DNA of 64,000 bases, from positions 558,001-622,000 of the forward strand of contig JAFEKR010000009.1 of the NCBI GenBank assembly GCA_019022495.1, in the 5' to 3' direction. This document shows, one piece after another, positions 10,401 to 20,935 of this stretch (position 1 is its first letter; each line of letters begins with the position of its first letter). Source of the stretch: Epichloe hybrida (Eukaryota > Ascomycota > Sordariomycetes > Hypocreales > Clavicipitaceae). The notes under the pieces were generated by a model, which ran no database searches, was not told where the DNA came from, and saw only the letters and a program-made list of their open reading frames with translations. The position numbers and the translations under genes are program-made.

Positions 10401-13400
10401 ACGAGGAGCTTCGGCCGCAGTTCAAATACAAATCAGGATATTTCCTCAAGCCTGCTGATCCGGTATACGCACGCATTCACGATCTTCGCGATCAGCTTGG
10501 GCACTTGCTTACCAAAGCCCATGCATTTCTCACCGAGAACCAGGAAGATGACGTCAATTGCTCTACTGCATTGTGTAGTGCATATCGCACTTGGATAACA
10601 GATGTTGGCATTGAGCGCTCGGCGCACTCACTCGAGCGACATCTTCGGCTTTACAAAGCCGACATTTCCGCGTTCAAAATCAAAGGACTTCGCAAAGTAT
10701 ATCCACGACCTTTGCTGATCAAGAGAGCAGAGGCATATCAGTTGTTGCGAATGAAGCATAATGCATCAGCTAGACACAAGAGCGAACTAGACAAGCGATT
10801 GCTGTTGGACCTGGCAAAATCATGTCTATCTTCGTACGCAGATGTGCGACGAGCCGCCCAAACCGCCCAAGACTCATCACTCAAGGTCATCATTGGTGGC
10901 AAACCGGTGGTAGTGCCAGTCATTCTCGAGGGGCTGCAGAAAGCCATCGACGCAAACGACCACGACCGGATCAAAGGCGGCATGTACACCATATATTTCA
11001 CGTCACTGCTCAGGACCATTGTCCGGGACTGGCGGTTCGCCCCGGACGCCTTGCGCATATATATCCAAACAGCTGGAATTGACAAGCCATCCATCCAGAA
11101 CCTCGGTTCGTCGGCGTTGTTCTCACTGATCGAGTTCGGCAAGGCTAATGAAAAGATGATCTTGGTCGACGAGGCGATTCTCAACACGATCCGCCCCGCG
11201 TCGGACACTTCGGGCGCTATTGATGCTCGACACGAAGTCATTTTGGAGAGAAGGAAGAAGATTGAAGCGTCAAAAGCCGCATTGGGCTTGGAGCTGACCA
11301 AGAAAGCAAAAGGTGCACACTGGAAGATCGCCACTAGATGTGCCGTTTTCGCCCTGAACTTGTGCCTCCGATTTGATGGCCTCGCGCCCCCCGAGTTTGT
11401 GGAGTTGGTGGTCAACGGCACCATAGATCCTCATCCTGGGTTGAGAGGCTACTATCTCAATGCCTTTACCTCCGTTCTCGGCGCTATTGACATGAGGGCG
11501 ATGTATGGCCACGACTACACTAATTACCTCTTGGAGAAGGAAACCGGCGATGGGAACAGGATCGAGGTCTCTGTCGAGAAGGGTGATGCGGAGTTCACGC
11601 GTAGTTTCTTGGACGCATTCAAGGACCCAGAGAATGCCGAGTACATGGTTGACTCTGATCATCCGGGTTGGCTCGTCTGGGGCCCCAAGTTCACTGCGTT
11701 CCGGGCCCGCCCGGCTCCTTTCGACTCGTACGATGAAATAGAGAATAAGGTGCGCAGACAAATTGGGAGCATTGTAACAAGAGAATGGATGTCTCAGTGC
11801 TTCGACTACCTGAAACAGGAGCCACGGGACGTATCCTACGACAGGTTCAGAATGACCAACGTGTACCTGCTCATGCACGTGTTTGACCTCACCTACTATG
11901 GAAGTACAACTGTTACGCTGAGCGACATCAAGGAGCTCACCGAGGCTGTCTATGGCGACGGCAGCGACAAGCATCAACATAGAGCAACAGCCGAGATCCT
12001 GGGTGCGCTATTGGCGGGCTCCAGTGACGACCCTGTCGAGATGCGCAACAAGGTCTGGGAATTTGCCGCACCCATGTTGCTCAAAACAGTCAATGACGGC
12101 CTCACGCCCGAAAATCTTCAGTACTGGCTGCCGTGCATTCACCTCATTCTAGACTCTAGGGACCCGCGCCGATCACGCGAAATCATTGACGCCTTGAGGT
12201 CTTTTCGACTTGACATGTCCTCTAACGCAGCTTTCAAGGAGTCCTCCAAGGTCCAGCTGTTGGAATTCGTCCTTGCTGATGGCGGCTGGCACTTCCGCCA
12301 AGACGAACCAATCTTGGACGACTTTCTTGCCCATATTGACCATCCATACAAGGCAGTGCGGGAGGCGATTGGCAAGGTGCTATGCGTCATCTTCCGCACG
12401 CGTTACCACGAGTCTTTTGAAAGCGTACCAAAACTCATCGAGGCGAACAAGAAGGAATCCTCGACCGGTATCCGCCCATGGCGACCATCTGAGCAGCTGA
12501 CAACCATCATCAAGGATGTCTTTGGCCGTCTGGAAAAGTGGCGGCACGAAAGACAGCCCGGGCAGCAGACTCAATCGTCTTATACTTCGGGATCCAAGAC
12601 GATTTTGACATGGCTCGATTGCACATTGTCGTCCAACGAATGCACCATGCTGGTTCCCTTCTTTGCTACGCCATTCATGGAGCAGTTGCTCCACATGATG
12701 GATGTCAAGGAGGACCCAGAGCTCATGAGGATGGCGTACCACGTCTACCGACATCTCCCGAACGTTCCGTTCAGAGAAGGCGAAGATTCCGAGTTCATCA
12801 ATAGCCTCATCAAGATTGGCAGGACTGCGTCTAGCTGGCACCAGCGGCTCCGCGCACTGGTCAACATGCAGGTGGTCTATTTCCGACGCATATTCCTCAC
12901 GGCAGCCCCTCAGCGAGATGCGCTCTTCAATGCTGTATCTGACATGCTGAGCGACACGCAGCTCGAAGTCCGGTCATGCGCTTCTACCACATTGGCCGGC
13001 ATGATTCGTTGCTCACCGCGAACGATTCGAGACCCAATGATTGCGCGCCTCCAGAAGCGCTTCAAGGAAGAGCTGAAGCAGAACCCCATGCCCAAGAGGA
13101 AGCCGAACCTTGCCGGAACCGAGACACCTGTCGACATTCACAGCCAAATCGCCCGACGACACGCAGCTGTACTTGGTCTTGGTGCGCTCATCGAAGCATT
13201 CCCTTATGCCACGCCGCCTCCAGAATGGATGCCAGAGGTGTTGGCCACTCTAGCGCGCAGAGCAGCCGGAGACCCAGGCGTCGTGGGCAAGGCGACCAAA
13301 AGTATTCTGAGCGAGTTCAAGAAGACACGACAAGACAGTTGGACCGTTGACCAAAAGGTGAGCAGAAGCACGTGTCAAGTTTTGAGTCAAGACTTTTTAC

Positions 13401-13491
13401 CTGAACAGAATCACTAACAACAGATAAGTACTTCACCCAAGAACAACTGGAAGACCTTGAAGGTGTACTCTGGAAGAGCTATTTCGCCTGA
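7435..13491 (+). CDS. BLM10: Proteasome activator Blm10/PA200 (PSME4 family)
   Basis: Three exons, 7435-7898, 8005-13357 and 13429-13491, encode 1959 aa, close to the usual length in filamentous fungi. Blm10 is a HEAT-repeat dome that caps the ends of the 20S proteasome and helps open its gate. Family features visible are the N-terminal segment RKSHYLKPGEDLTFDWKPLW across the first splice junction, an acidic insert near residues 935-955, and a long helical-repeat body. The last three residues are Tyr-Phe-Ala. This matches the C-terminal docking tail (Hb-Tyr-X, YYA in yeast) except for Phe in the penultimate place. The tail is on a separate 63-nt exon. Reading it in the family frame requires the acceptor ATAAG at 13424-13428 rather than the CAG that ends at 13423. 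The start ATG at 7435 gives a good in-frame N-terminus; the longer upstream frame is pyrimidine-rich leader. Confidence 0.95.
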
Positions 13492-14553
13492 GCTTGAGAC
13501 TGAGAGGAGCACGACGGCTGTTGGGTGAGAGAAGCGCCTTCCGGGTGGTGGTGTGCCACATGGGCGAGGAAACTCCCATGTAATATAACATGGGATTGGA
13601 ACATGTTCAATGAGCATACGTATATACGTCAATACAGACAGAGACATGCATGCGGACAGAAGCAGGCAGACATGGTTGGCAGGGTGTGTGTTTGTGTGTG
13701 CTTGTGTGTGTTTGGGTAGTGCGTGATGCGTGATGCGTGGGACGTGGGACGTGGGACGTATGAGCAGCAAATGCAGAAACAAGGCTGCTTGCTGGTCGTG
13801 CTACAAGTACATTATCATCACGACGGGAATAGATGGGCTTGCACGAATGGAGCAATGATGATATGGAGATGCACTTCCCACCGTTGTCGCAGGATGAATG
13901 AATGGTCCCTCCACAAAACCCACTTGGATGATGCCGCTGGACGACAAGGCCTAAGGCGCGGGCCAAGCTAGGTAGGTTTCATAAACGTGATGACCACTGG
14001 CACCCAAAGCCGTCCTTCGGCTGTCGAAGCTGGGACTTGACTCTGCCGGCGTGGTGAACGGAGTCTGGGCCCGTCATAGTAGGTTGGGCCGCGGGCGTAT
14101 GACGTGGGTCGGGAAGCTGTTGCCGCCGAGTTGCCGGGGCGTACGGAGCGGACCTCGGAGCGGACTTCGGAGTGGGCCCGGCTGCCAGAGGAAGCACAAT
14201 AATATCCAGAAGTTCTAATACTGGAACTTGAAGCCTTTTTGAATACACCGACTCCAAACAAACAAGCCGTATGTAATCCAGGGCGGTGAGGTGACGAGTT
14301 AGATATCTTCCATCCTCTACATGAATTATTGAGCCCCCAAGGCCATTCCATACTGATCCTTGTTGCACCAGGACTTTTTGGTCGGTCATTTGGGAGCAAG
14401 ATGGTGCGCGTTGTAGTCATATTGACGGCAGAGAGTGAGGGCGGCCAACTCGGATTCCATCCGTATTGTAAAGGACGAAATTTCCAGCAGCATAGTTAAA
14501 GTTGCCCGCTCGAACCCACCTGCTACTCATGTGAAAATGCGCGGGTTTCTCTT

Positions 14554-14555
<2 letters not shown>

Positions 14556-14581
<26 letters not shown>
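14556..14581. repeat. Poly-T tract of 26 bases
   Basis: This homopolymer run lies in the intergenic region. Runs of this length may be imprecise in the assembly. Confidence 0.9.
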
Positions 14582-14586
<5 letters not shown>

Positions 14587-15103
14587 GACGATCCGCATTT
14601 CTTCCTCTTGCCTGGTCTCGGCGTTGCAAAAACATGGAAAAAAATAAGCGTGCCATGTGACTTGACATGTGGGCATAAATCTGAATTCGTTGCTATTGTT
14701 TTTTCCCTCCCCCTTTGTTTGAGAGGGGGGCCTCTCTCCCCTGAACACATGTGATGCGCTGAGATGCATGTGATGAGAATGGCTGGGAGTCGGGACGTTT
14801 CAGACGCCCGCCGTTCTTGTGAGACAAGATGCAACCTTGACCTTGCATACTTTCTACCCCGGCCGCTGATCTGGTTCACCTTCAATGTCACACTGTGCCT
14901 CGGATCAAGACGGTCACAACCATCGTTGCACTGTGAATGTTAAATAGCACGCTATCATTGCGTCATTGCTACAGTCGAGACTTTCCCGTACCGGGGGAAG
15001 GGGCTTCTTTCTGTTGATCGAGATGGCTCATCTGGAAAAACGTTCCGTGAACGCGGGGGAGAAAAGGATTTCGCCAGCCGGAGAAGACGAAGAAGGGGAA
15101 GAT

Positions 15104-15111
15104 TATTTAAA
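15104..15111 (+). promoter_or_regulatory. Putative TATA box of the HsbA-like gene
   Basis: TATTTAAA lies 118 nt before the start codon and is followed by a C/A-rich leader (around 15140-15228). That arrangement is common at strongly expressed secreted-protein genes in filamentous fungi. The assignment rests on motif and position only. Confidence 0.45.
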
Positions 15112-15228
15112 GACCACGATTGCCCACGGATTGGCAACCAGCTCCTTTCCCCCATCAATCACAAACAATCTTGCTACTCTACGAACTTTTGAGATTCTAC
15201 TCCAGACCACCAGAACCATACCGCAGCC

Positions 15229-15750
15229 ATGATTTCCATCCGGAACCTGCTCTTCTTGGCCGTTGCCGTCACTGGCTCCGTCATCAAACGTGACGTCGCC
15301 ACCATCAAGAAGGATCTCGAGACCGTCAACTCCGACACCAAGGCCGTCACCGGCGCCGTTTACCAATACAACGGCGGCGGCGTCGGAAAAACTGCTCCCA
15401 TCCTGAAGGCCCAGCAAAAGCTCAAGAAGGACATCAATACTGCCACCAACAACGCCAAGAGTGTCAAGACCAACGAGGCCGACGCCAAGGACATCATCAA
15501 ATACATCACCGAACAGTTCGAGCCCAACATCGGCTCCGCCTTGACCGCCCTCAAGACCAAGAAGGAAAAGTTCAAGGCCGATGGCCTAACCCGCACCGTC
15601 AAGTCTATCTTGGAGTCTCTCAAGTCCGACTCCAGCAACTACAGCGATGCCTTGATTGCTAGCACCCCCGCCGGCCAACGCGAAAAGGCCACGGGCGTCA
15701 AGAATGATATCATCGCGAAATTCGACGACGCCATCAAGGCTTTCTCCTGA
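15229..15750 (+). CDS. Secreted HsbA-like / cell-wall galactomannoprotein (Mp1p-type) family protein
   Basis: This intronless gene encodes 173 aa. The first 16-17 residues (MISIRNLLFLAVAVTGS) are a signal peptide. A Lys-Arg pair at about residues 20-21 (VIKRDVATI) could be a Kex2 processing site. The rest is an all-helical, Lys- and Asp-rich domain of about 150 residues without cysteine, as in the hydrophobic-surface-binding protein A / Mp1p family (PF12296). Family members are secreted, bind lipids or hydrophobic surfaces, and in some fungi help recruit degradative enzymes or bind host fatty acids. Strong codon bias toward C-ending codons and a TATA box suggest high expression. The length is normal for a single-domain member. 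Confidence 0.88.
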   Translation: MISIRNLLFLAVAVTGSVIKRDVATIKKDLETVNSDTKAVTGAVYQYNGGGVGKTAPILKAQQKLKKDINTATNNAKSVKTNEADAKDIIKYITEQFEPNIGSALTALKTKKEKFKADGLTRTVKSILESLKSDSSNYSDALIASTPAGQREKATGVKNDIIAKFDDAIKAFS

Positions 15751-15949
15751 GCTCGCTTCGAACATTTATTTTCGGCCCAAGCGCAGGCTTGGCATTGTCA
15801 GGATCTTGGGGTTTCGACGGATCCATCAGCAAGGGTCGGATGAGAGAATCGAATCGAGCTGGAGCACAGTCAGGGACAAGGGATGTTGATTTCAGCCAGA
15901 AAATATATAGCATGGATGTTCAATAACACCTTGTCTCCAATTGACCTTT

Positions 15950-15953
<4 letters not shown>

Positions 15954-16030
<77 letters not shown>
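15954..16030. repeat. (TG)n microsatellite, about 38 units
   Basis: An uninterrupted 77-nt TG repeat lies 200 nt downstream of the HsbA-like gene. It could adopt Z-DNA and should be length-polymorphic. Confidence 0.95.
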
Positions 16031-16032
<2 letters not shown>

Positions 16033-16706
16033 TTCCGCACGTTCTGAAAGGTGAGGGCTTCCGACTCCGGGTGAAGAATTGTCACTTCTCCAGGCAAGTT
16101 CCGACATTCTCTTGTAATCCAAACGCAGCAGAAAGATATGACTACATGTAGAGCCACGGGAATTAGTAAATGTGCGGCGTGGTGTATCTACCAATGACTC
16201 ATGAGTGACAACGCGGAACGCCTGGGCAGCTGCGTATGTAGTCAAGCCCATGGGGACGACTCCAGGATTCAAAATGACAGGGAATGAATGCATCATTCTC
16301 ACTCCGTCGTGCGCCTCTTTCTACTGCCGTCGAGTCTCTAGCATGACGACCGTGTGGTCGGTCACCCTGCGATCGGTAGACATTGACACGTTCCAAGCCA
16401 GCCCCGGTCAGGATGCTGCAAGTTGTTTGATGTTCATTATCACATTGGCAGAGGTGAGACGAGACGGGATGGGATATACGGATTATACGGAGTACGTACG
16501 CAATCGGAATATCTCCTCGGAGCCGGCGAGGCTACAATTCCGTGTCGACCCACTCTTTTTCGCTGGCACGAGTGGGGGTGACTGACCTTGAGTAACAATT
16601 CTTCTGATTGGTCTAACATGCCGGTCGGTACGAAAGCGTAGCCTTGCCGGTTCTACAAAGGAGATGCATGGGTAGTACGGAGTACGTACTGGCCTGATGA
16701 GTCACG

Positions 16707-16736
16707 CCACCACCACCACCACCACCACCACCACCA
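16707..16736. repeat. (CCA)n microsatellite, 10 units
   Basis: A trinucleotide run in intergenic DNA, immediately after a TACGGAGTA-type motif. Confidence 0.9.
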
Positions 16737-17335
16737 ACCTGGGGTGGGGCTCTGGGCCCAGCAGAGAGTATTATTTTGCCTCCCGTTCAAGGGTCGTGCT
16801 GCAAGAAAAGAAGCTCGACTTTGACTCGAGGTGTCGCGCCAGAGCTGAAGTTCACCCTTGGAGCGACGAGTCGATGTCATCATCGTTGACAGGCTGCGCC
16901 GCCAAGACCAAGAAATCATCTAATATGGCACGGCCGCTCCTCGTCAAGGCCACGCTGGACAGAGCCATCCAAGATTTGCGGCTGACCATTTCCTGTCAAA
17001 CGTTGACCTTGTTGACCAAACATATGGGAGCGTCTCCTGGAGTGGGCTGTCAGCAAATACGAGGCTGTCGAGGAACACGGCCCGTGTGTCTAGTATCTAT
17101 GTACCTACCGCATCTACCCGCAGGCGGCGACGGTTGAAGGCGGTTGAAGGTGGTGGCCCCCATTTTCGCCAGCCCCATCTATCATCTACATGTATCACGA
17201 GGCACGGGAAAGACTATCCCTTCTTCATTTCATACATCTCGCCCTCTGTTCGCCCGCAGGTCCGTCCTCCCGCAGGCCTGTCCAAGTCAAATCCGCCGCC
17301 ATGGTGTCTTGACCTCAGTGCCCACTGCCAACACC

Positions 17336-17880
17336 ATGTCGAACCCCGATGACCCCGACTGGGTCTGGTCTCCCAACGCCAAGTCCTCCTGGTCCCTCGA
17401 CGTGGTGAACCTGCTCGTCGTCATCGGTGAATCGTCCATAGCCGAGCATGCCCAGGTCATCACGGCCTCGCTCCCCGACATGCTTCCTCGAATCCTGCCG
17501 GCGCCATATTAGGCCCTGCTCAAACCGTCCCGGCCGACGAGGATGCCCGAGACGCACGCGCGCATGACGGGCGTGTACAGCGGCACACGACACTCGACTC
17601 GGTCGGCTTCTTCGCCAACATCATTACTCCGCTCGACAGCCTCGCGCCCTTCAGCTTCAAGGCCCTGGACATCAAGCACTCGGACAGGGTCGCCGCTGAG
17701 CGCGTACCCAGAACAAGCCCGACGAGGTCCCCGACGAGGTCCCCGGCTCAGTCTGGTGTCCGACGCTTTCTGCAGACAGCGACGGCGCGCCCGGGGACCG
17801 CAACGAGGGGTGCGAGAGAAGATGATTGTCAAGAAGCAATCGCAACGACGACCGGGAAAGACAGCCACCGCCCAGAACCA

Positions 17881-17912
<32 letters not shown>

Positions 17913-18420
17913 CGGGCACGACGGGGAATCCACCCCAGGCGGCACCGTCTCCTCCCCCCTCCTCCTCGTCCTCGTCCTCGTCCTCGTCCGCTGCTCCGAA
18001 GAAGTCGCTCGCGAGCTGTACTCGGGCACCGAGGAATGCGAGTACTACGTCGGCGGCAATACCTACCGCGCCCTCATGGCCCTCGGCACCATGCTCCTCA
18101 TGCTTAGCGTCGCGCTCCTCGGCAACTGCACCTGGGAGCTCAAGGTCTTCATCGGCGCCTCCTACATCCTCCTCAACGGCCTCTACTGGGGCCTCGGCAT
18201 GATGCCCCGCTCCTACTTCCGGGATCTGTCCCGCTACGAATGGACAGACGTCACGCCCGACGATGCCGGGTCCGCCCACAAGGTCACCAGGGCCGCCGAC
18301 CAGCGAGAAGGCAACCCCTCCTACACGAGAACCCTGTGGTACGCCATTCGCGAGACCGGGTTGACGGGGCGGGTGGAGAAAGTGGCTGCGCGAGGCGGAC
18401 GAGGCTGCGAATCGCAATAA
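17336..18420 (+). CDS. Fungal multi-pass membrane protein, probably truncated by a frameshift
   Basis: Exons 17336-17426 and 17513-18420 (86-nt intron, donor GTGAAT) give a 332-aa frame. The N-terminus (DWVWSPNAKSSWSLDVVNLL), the block LDSVGFFANIITPLDSLAPF and the C-terminal membrane block (MALGTMLLMLSVALLGN, then a second hydrophobic helix) resemble an unnamed family that I remember from Hypocreales genomes. The middle is unusual: a CAT run encodes ten His and a CTCGTC run encodes alternating Leu-Val. After about 18375 a different frame, open to 18691, continues with family-like residues (WLREADEAANRNKRGW), so the stop at 18420 probably follows a one-base shift. It is either a decaying gene, a truncated but expressed one, or a sequencing error. 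A large antisense frame over the same bases is a shadow. Confidence 0.55.
17881..17910 (+). repeat. (CAT)10 microsatellite inside a coding exon
   Basis: Exactly ten CAT units encode ten consecutive histidines in the frame of the surrounding membrane-protein gene. A CTCGTC repeat follows about 50 nt downstream. Confidence 0.9.
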
Positions 18421-18915
18421 GAGGGGTTGGCCTGCCGTACAGAGAAAGGATGACATTTTAAAGGAGAAGTTGAGGGAAGGCCATGTGTTGGACCATGCGC
18501 CTGCGACCGAGGTCAGGCCGTCGGTCGATTCGGGGAATAACAGGTGGACCAAAGATGGGACGTTTCGAAATAGAGAGATGACGGGAATGAGCATTGGAGT
18601 TTGGGGCAGTACGGGACTTGGAAGCATTATTTGGTGCAGAAGCAATACACATGTATGTAAAGCACCGGCTATGGACTGGTCGGCTTTCTAAATTTCCTAA
18701 GCTACTGCAATATAAGCTTACAAGCCATCTTTTAGCCATGACAAAAAAAAAAAAGAAAAAAAAAAAAAAGAAACTTGTGTTTCGTGTCAAAACGCCACTC
18801 CTCCATGCCACCATCTGGAAATAAAATACGCCTTCTCTGTTGTATAAGTTCCAACGCCATGGGGTCGCCCAGCAAAAGCTTCTTCTCGTCCATGTCTCTC
18901 TCTTCTCGCATTACT

Positions 18916-20163
18916 CTAGTCTTCGAAGTAGACGCTGCCAGAGTACGAAACATCAATGGGGCCGCCTCGGAAGCTTCCCCTCTTCTTCTTGTTCTTCTCC
19001 TTAACGAACCCCTTGCCCTTGGTGACGATCAGGTCTTCATGGGCGCGCTGCGAATAGCCTACATGGACATAAGCGTTGGAAGCGAATTTAGGGTCGACCT
19101 TGACGTTCTTGGGAATGCGCGAAAATGGTTCATTCTTCTTCTTGCGGCCGTTCAAGACAGGGTCCGGGGGCAGGGGAGGCTCCTCATTGTTGGACTGGGG
19201 CACAGGAGACTGGGTGTCCAAGGTGGCCGAGGTGTCCGATGAGTCCCTAGAAGTGGACACTTTGCTCTTCTTGGGCTTGGGCTTGGGCTTGGGCTTGTCA
19301 TCCTCAGAATCAGAATCAGAATCAGAATCGGAATCGGAGGAGGAATCAGATGAAGATGAATCGGATTCTGGAAGGGCGACCTTGGCAGCGACCTTGGCTT
19401 CGGCTTTGCCGTCGTCAGCATCACCATCACTGTCGGAGGTGGAGTCGGACGAGCTGTCGCTGTCGCTGTCGCTGTCGCTGTCAGAGGATGAAGAGTCGGA
19501 CGAGTTCTTGTCCACATCCATCTTGCCCGTATCCGGGTCACTGTCTGAATCAGAGCTTTCGGAATCCGACTTGGCTGCTGGCTTAGTCGTCTTCTGCTTC
19601 TTCGCTTTGGGTGCAGCATCAGAATCAAGGCTCGAGTCAGAATCGGATTCGCTAGAATCAGAAGACTCCGAGGGACTAGACTCGGCTAGGGCCTTGCGTT
19701 TGAGACTCTTGATGCTAGCGGCGACCGCCTTGGCTGGCACAGCAGCTTTCTCAGAAGGCTTCTTCTCGTCCTCGCTCTCGCTCTCGCTCTCGCTGTTGCT
19801 CTCGCTGTTGCTGTTGCTGTCGCTGCCGCTGCCATCACTGCCACTTTCACTATCATTGTCGCTTGAGCTCGAGCTCGATTCTTTGCTAGAGTTGTCGTCC
19901 GTGTCGTCCGTGTCGTCCTCAGACTCGGCCTTGCTGTTCTGGGCACTCTCCCATGACTGAAAGATGGAGACAAGAGTTTCGTCGCCGTCCTTGTTAGAAC
20001 TGGACCACCCGTTCTTCTCAACTTCTTTTTGGAACGCGTTGTGCGCTTTGATGAAAGAGTGCTCGGTCAAGAAATTTCCGACGAGGCTCAGAAGTTCGGC
20101 GGGCGGAGCAGTCATGGCATCTGCCTTGGAGGAAGAAGCCGACTTGGAGCTTTTCTTGGCCAT
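18916..20163 (-). CDS. SRP40: Srp40/Nopp140-type nucleolar phosphoprotein
   Basis: This single exon encodes 415 aa from the ATG at 20163. An in-frame ATG at 20304 would add 47 residues of less typical sequence. The N-terminal block (PPAELLSLVGNFLTEHSFIK) is the LisH-like dimerisation helix seen in Nopp140. The long middle consists of Ser/Asp/Glu tracts alternating with short Lys/Ala/Pro segments, ideal casein kinase 2 targets. The last 50 residues (NEPFSRIPKN, then GSFRGGPIDVSYSGSVYFED) form the conserved SRP40 C-terminal domain (PF05022). Proteins of this kind act in the nucleolus and Cajal bodies as chaperones for box C/D and H/ACA snoRNPs and in rRNA transcription. The repeat-rich DNA gives long antisense frames that are not genes. 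Confidence 0.92.
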   Translation of the reverse strand: MAKKSSKSASSSKADAMTAPPAELLSLVGNFLTEHSFIKAHNAFQKEVEKNGWSSSNKDGDETLVSIFQSWESAQNSKAESEDDTDDTDDNSSKESSSSSSDNDSESGSDGSGSDSNSNSESNSESESESEDEKKPSEKAAVPAKAVAASIKSLKRKALAESSPSESSDSSESDSDSSLDSDAAPKAKKQKTTKPAAKSDSESSDSDSDPDTGKMDVDKNSSDSSSSDSDSDSDSDSSSDSTSDSDGDADDGKAEAKVAAKVALPESDSSSSDSSSDSDSDSDSDSEDDKPKPKPKPKKSKVSTSRDSSDTSATLDTQSPVPQSNNEEPPLPPDPVLNGRKKKNEPFSRIPKNVKVDPKFASNAYVHVGYSQRAHEDLIVTKGKGFVKEKNKKKRGSFRGGPIDVSYSGSVYFED

Positions 20164-20935
20164 CTTGTCGGACTTTGTTGTATGAGTACCGGTGGCGGGG
20201 GTAGCGGGGGTAGCGGAAGCAGCTGAAGGTTCAGCTTCAGCTTTTTTATTGTTGCTGATGTTGTTCGAAAAAAGCCAGGAAGGCGGGCTGTTCTTGCCTG
20301 ACATGTGCTTGTGCAATGCAAGTCGGAGAAGGGAAGTCGCGGTGTAGCTGAGCAATAAGTAAGAAGTACCAATCGCTCAGCCGATGCAGCTGCACAAGCG
20401 GCGGGGGAATAAAGAGCGAGTTTCGTGGTTGTTGTCTGGTTGTTCTCTGGCCTCAATCGAGAAAAGCCAATTCACACCGCACACCGCACACCGCAATGAA
20501 AATTCCTGTGGGAAGGGAACCGGCCTCTTTTTTTTTTTTTTTTTTTCCTTCTTCTTCCTGCAGGGGTCCCGCGGGCGGATGGGATGGGCGGGTGGGCCCG
20601 GGCGCCTGCGGTCCTTATCGTGTTATTATCGCAGCTCCCAGAGGCACCGTGAACACTGACTGACTCATGACTGACGCATGAACGTGAGGGCAGCAGCTTG
20701 GCCTATGTACGGATCCGAATGTACAGATCCGTAATGTTTGTCTTCTTTTTCGATTGCTCGCCTGCCCGCCTGCCCGCCTGCCCGCCTGCCCGCCTGCCCG
20801 CCTGCCTTGCCAACATTGGCCATTCACTCAGCAATCTCCGGTCCCCCCACTCCTGCTAGTGAGACCGCAACCCAATCTCCAGTCACGCCTCTTCCCTTGA
20901 CATACCAGGCCGCTTAGTTTCGCTTGCCTTGCATC
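20164..20935. other. Divergent promoter region between SRP40 and the C3HC zinc-finger gene
   Basis: It holds a T run (20527-20546), tandem CACACCG-type units near 20474-20494, a TACGGATCCG motif at 20708-20717 and an 8-bp tandem repeat. Both flanking genes are presumably driven from here. Confidence 0.6.
20759..20806. repeat. Tandem repeat of CGCCTGCC, six copies
   Basis: Six perfect 8-bp units lie about 130 nt upstream of the C3HC zinc-finger gene start. The array could be a multimerised GC-rich factor site or a simple replication-slippage array. Confidence 0.9.

Larger units (their letters stand above)
13492..15228. other. Intergenic region with simple repeats
   Basis: No convincing gene is present. 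It holds GT-rich sequence at 13684-13715, short tandem units (GCGTGAT, then GGGACGT) at 13719-13760, a 26-nt T run, and the promoter of the HsbA-like gene at the right end. A 150-codon minus-strand frame at 13968-14420 has biased composition and no similarity I recognise. Confidence 0.55.
15751..17335. other. Intergenic region with microsatellites and TACGGAGTA motifs
   Basis: It contains a long TG run, a CCA run and two motif clusters of the TACGGAGTA type (16477-16499 and 16674-16690). No ORF has convincing coding character. The right end is the presumed leader of the membrane-protein gene at 17336. Confidence 0.55.

Noticed and set aside
13968..14420. 150-codon minus-strand ORF
   Set aside because: No conserved motif, biased composition, and overlapping alternative frames of similar quality.
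14500..14530. tRNA B-box-like GGTTCGAGC on the minus strand
   Set aside because: The flanking bases do not form a T stem, and no A box or acceptor stem could be found at the right distance.
17509..18645. 378-codon minus-strand frame over the membrane-protein gene
   Set aside because: It contains a poly-Met run from the CAT repeat and has shadow composition; the sense strand has family-like blocks and a proper intron.
19076..19960. 294-codon Ser/Leu/Glu frame antisense to SRP40
   Set aside because: It is a mirror of the Ser/Asp codon repeats; the sense strand carries the conserved SRP40 C-terminal domain.
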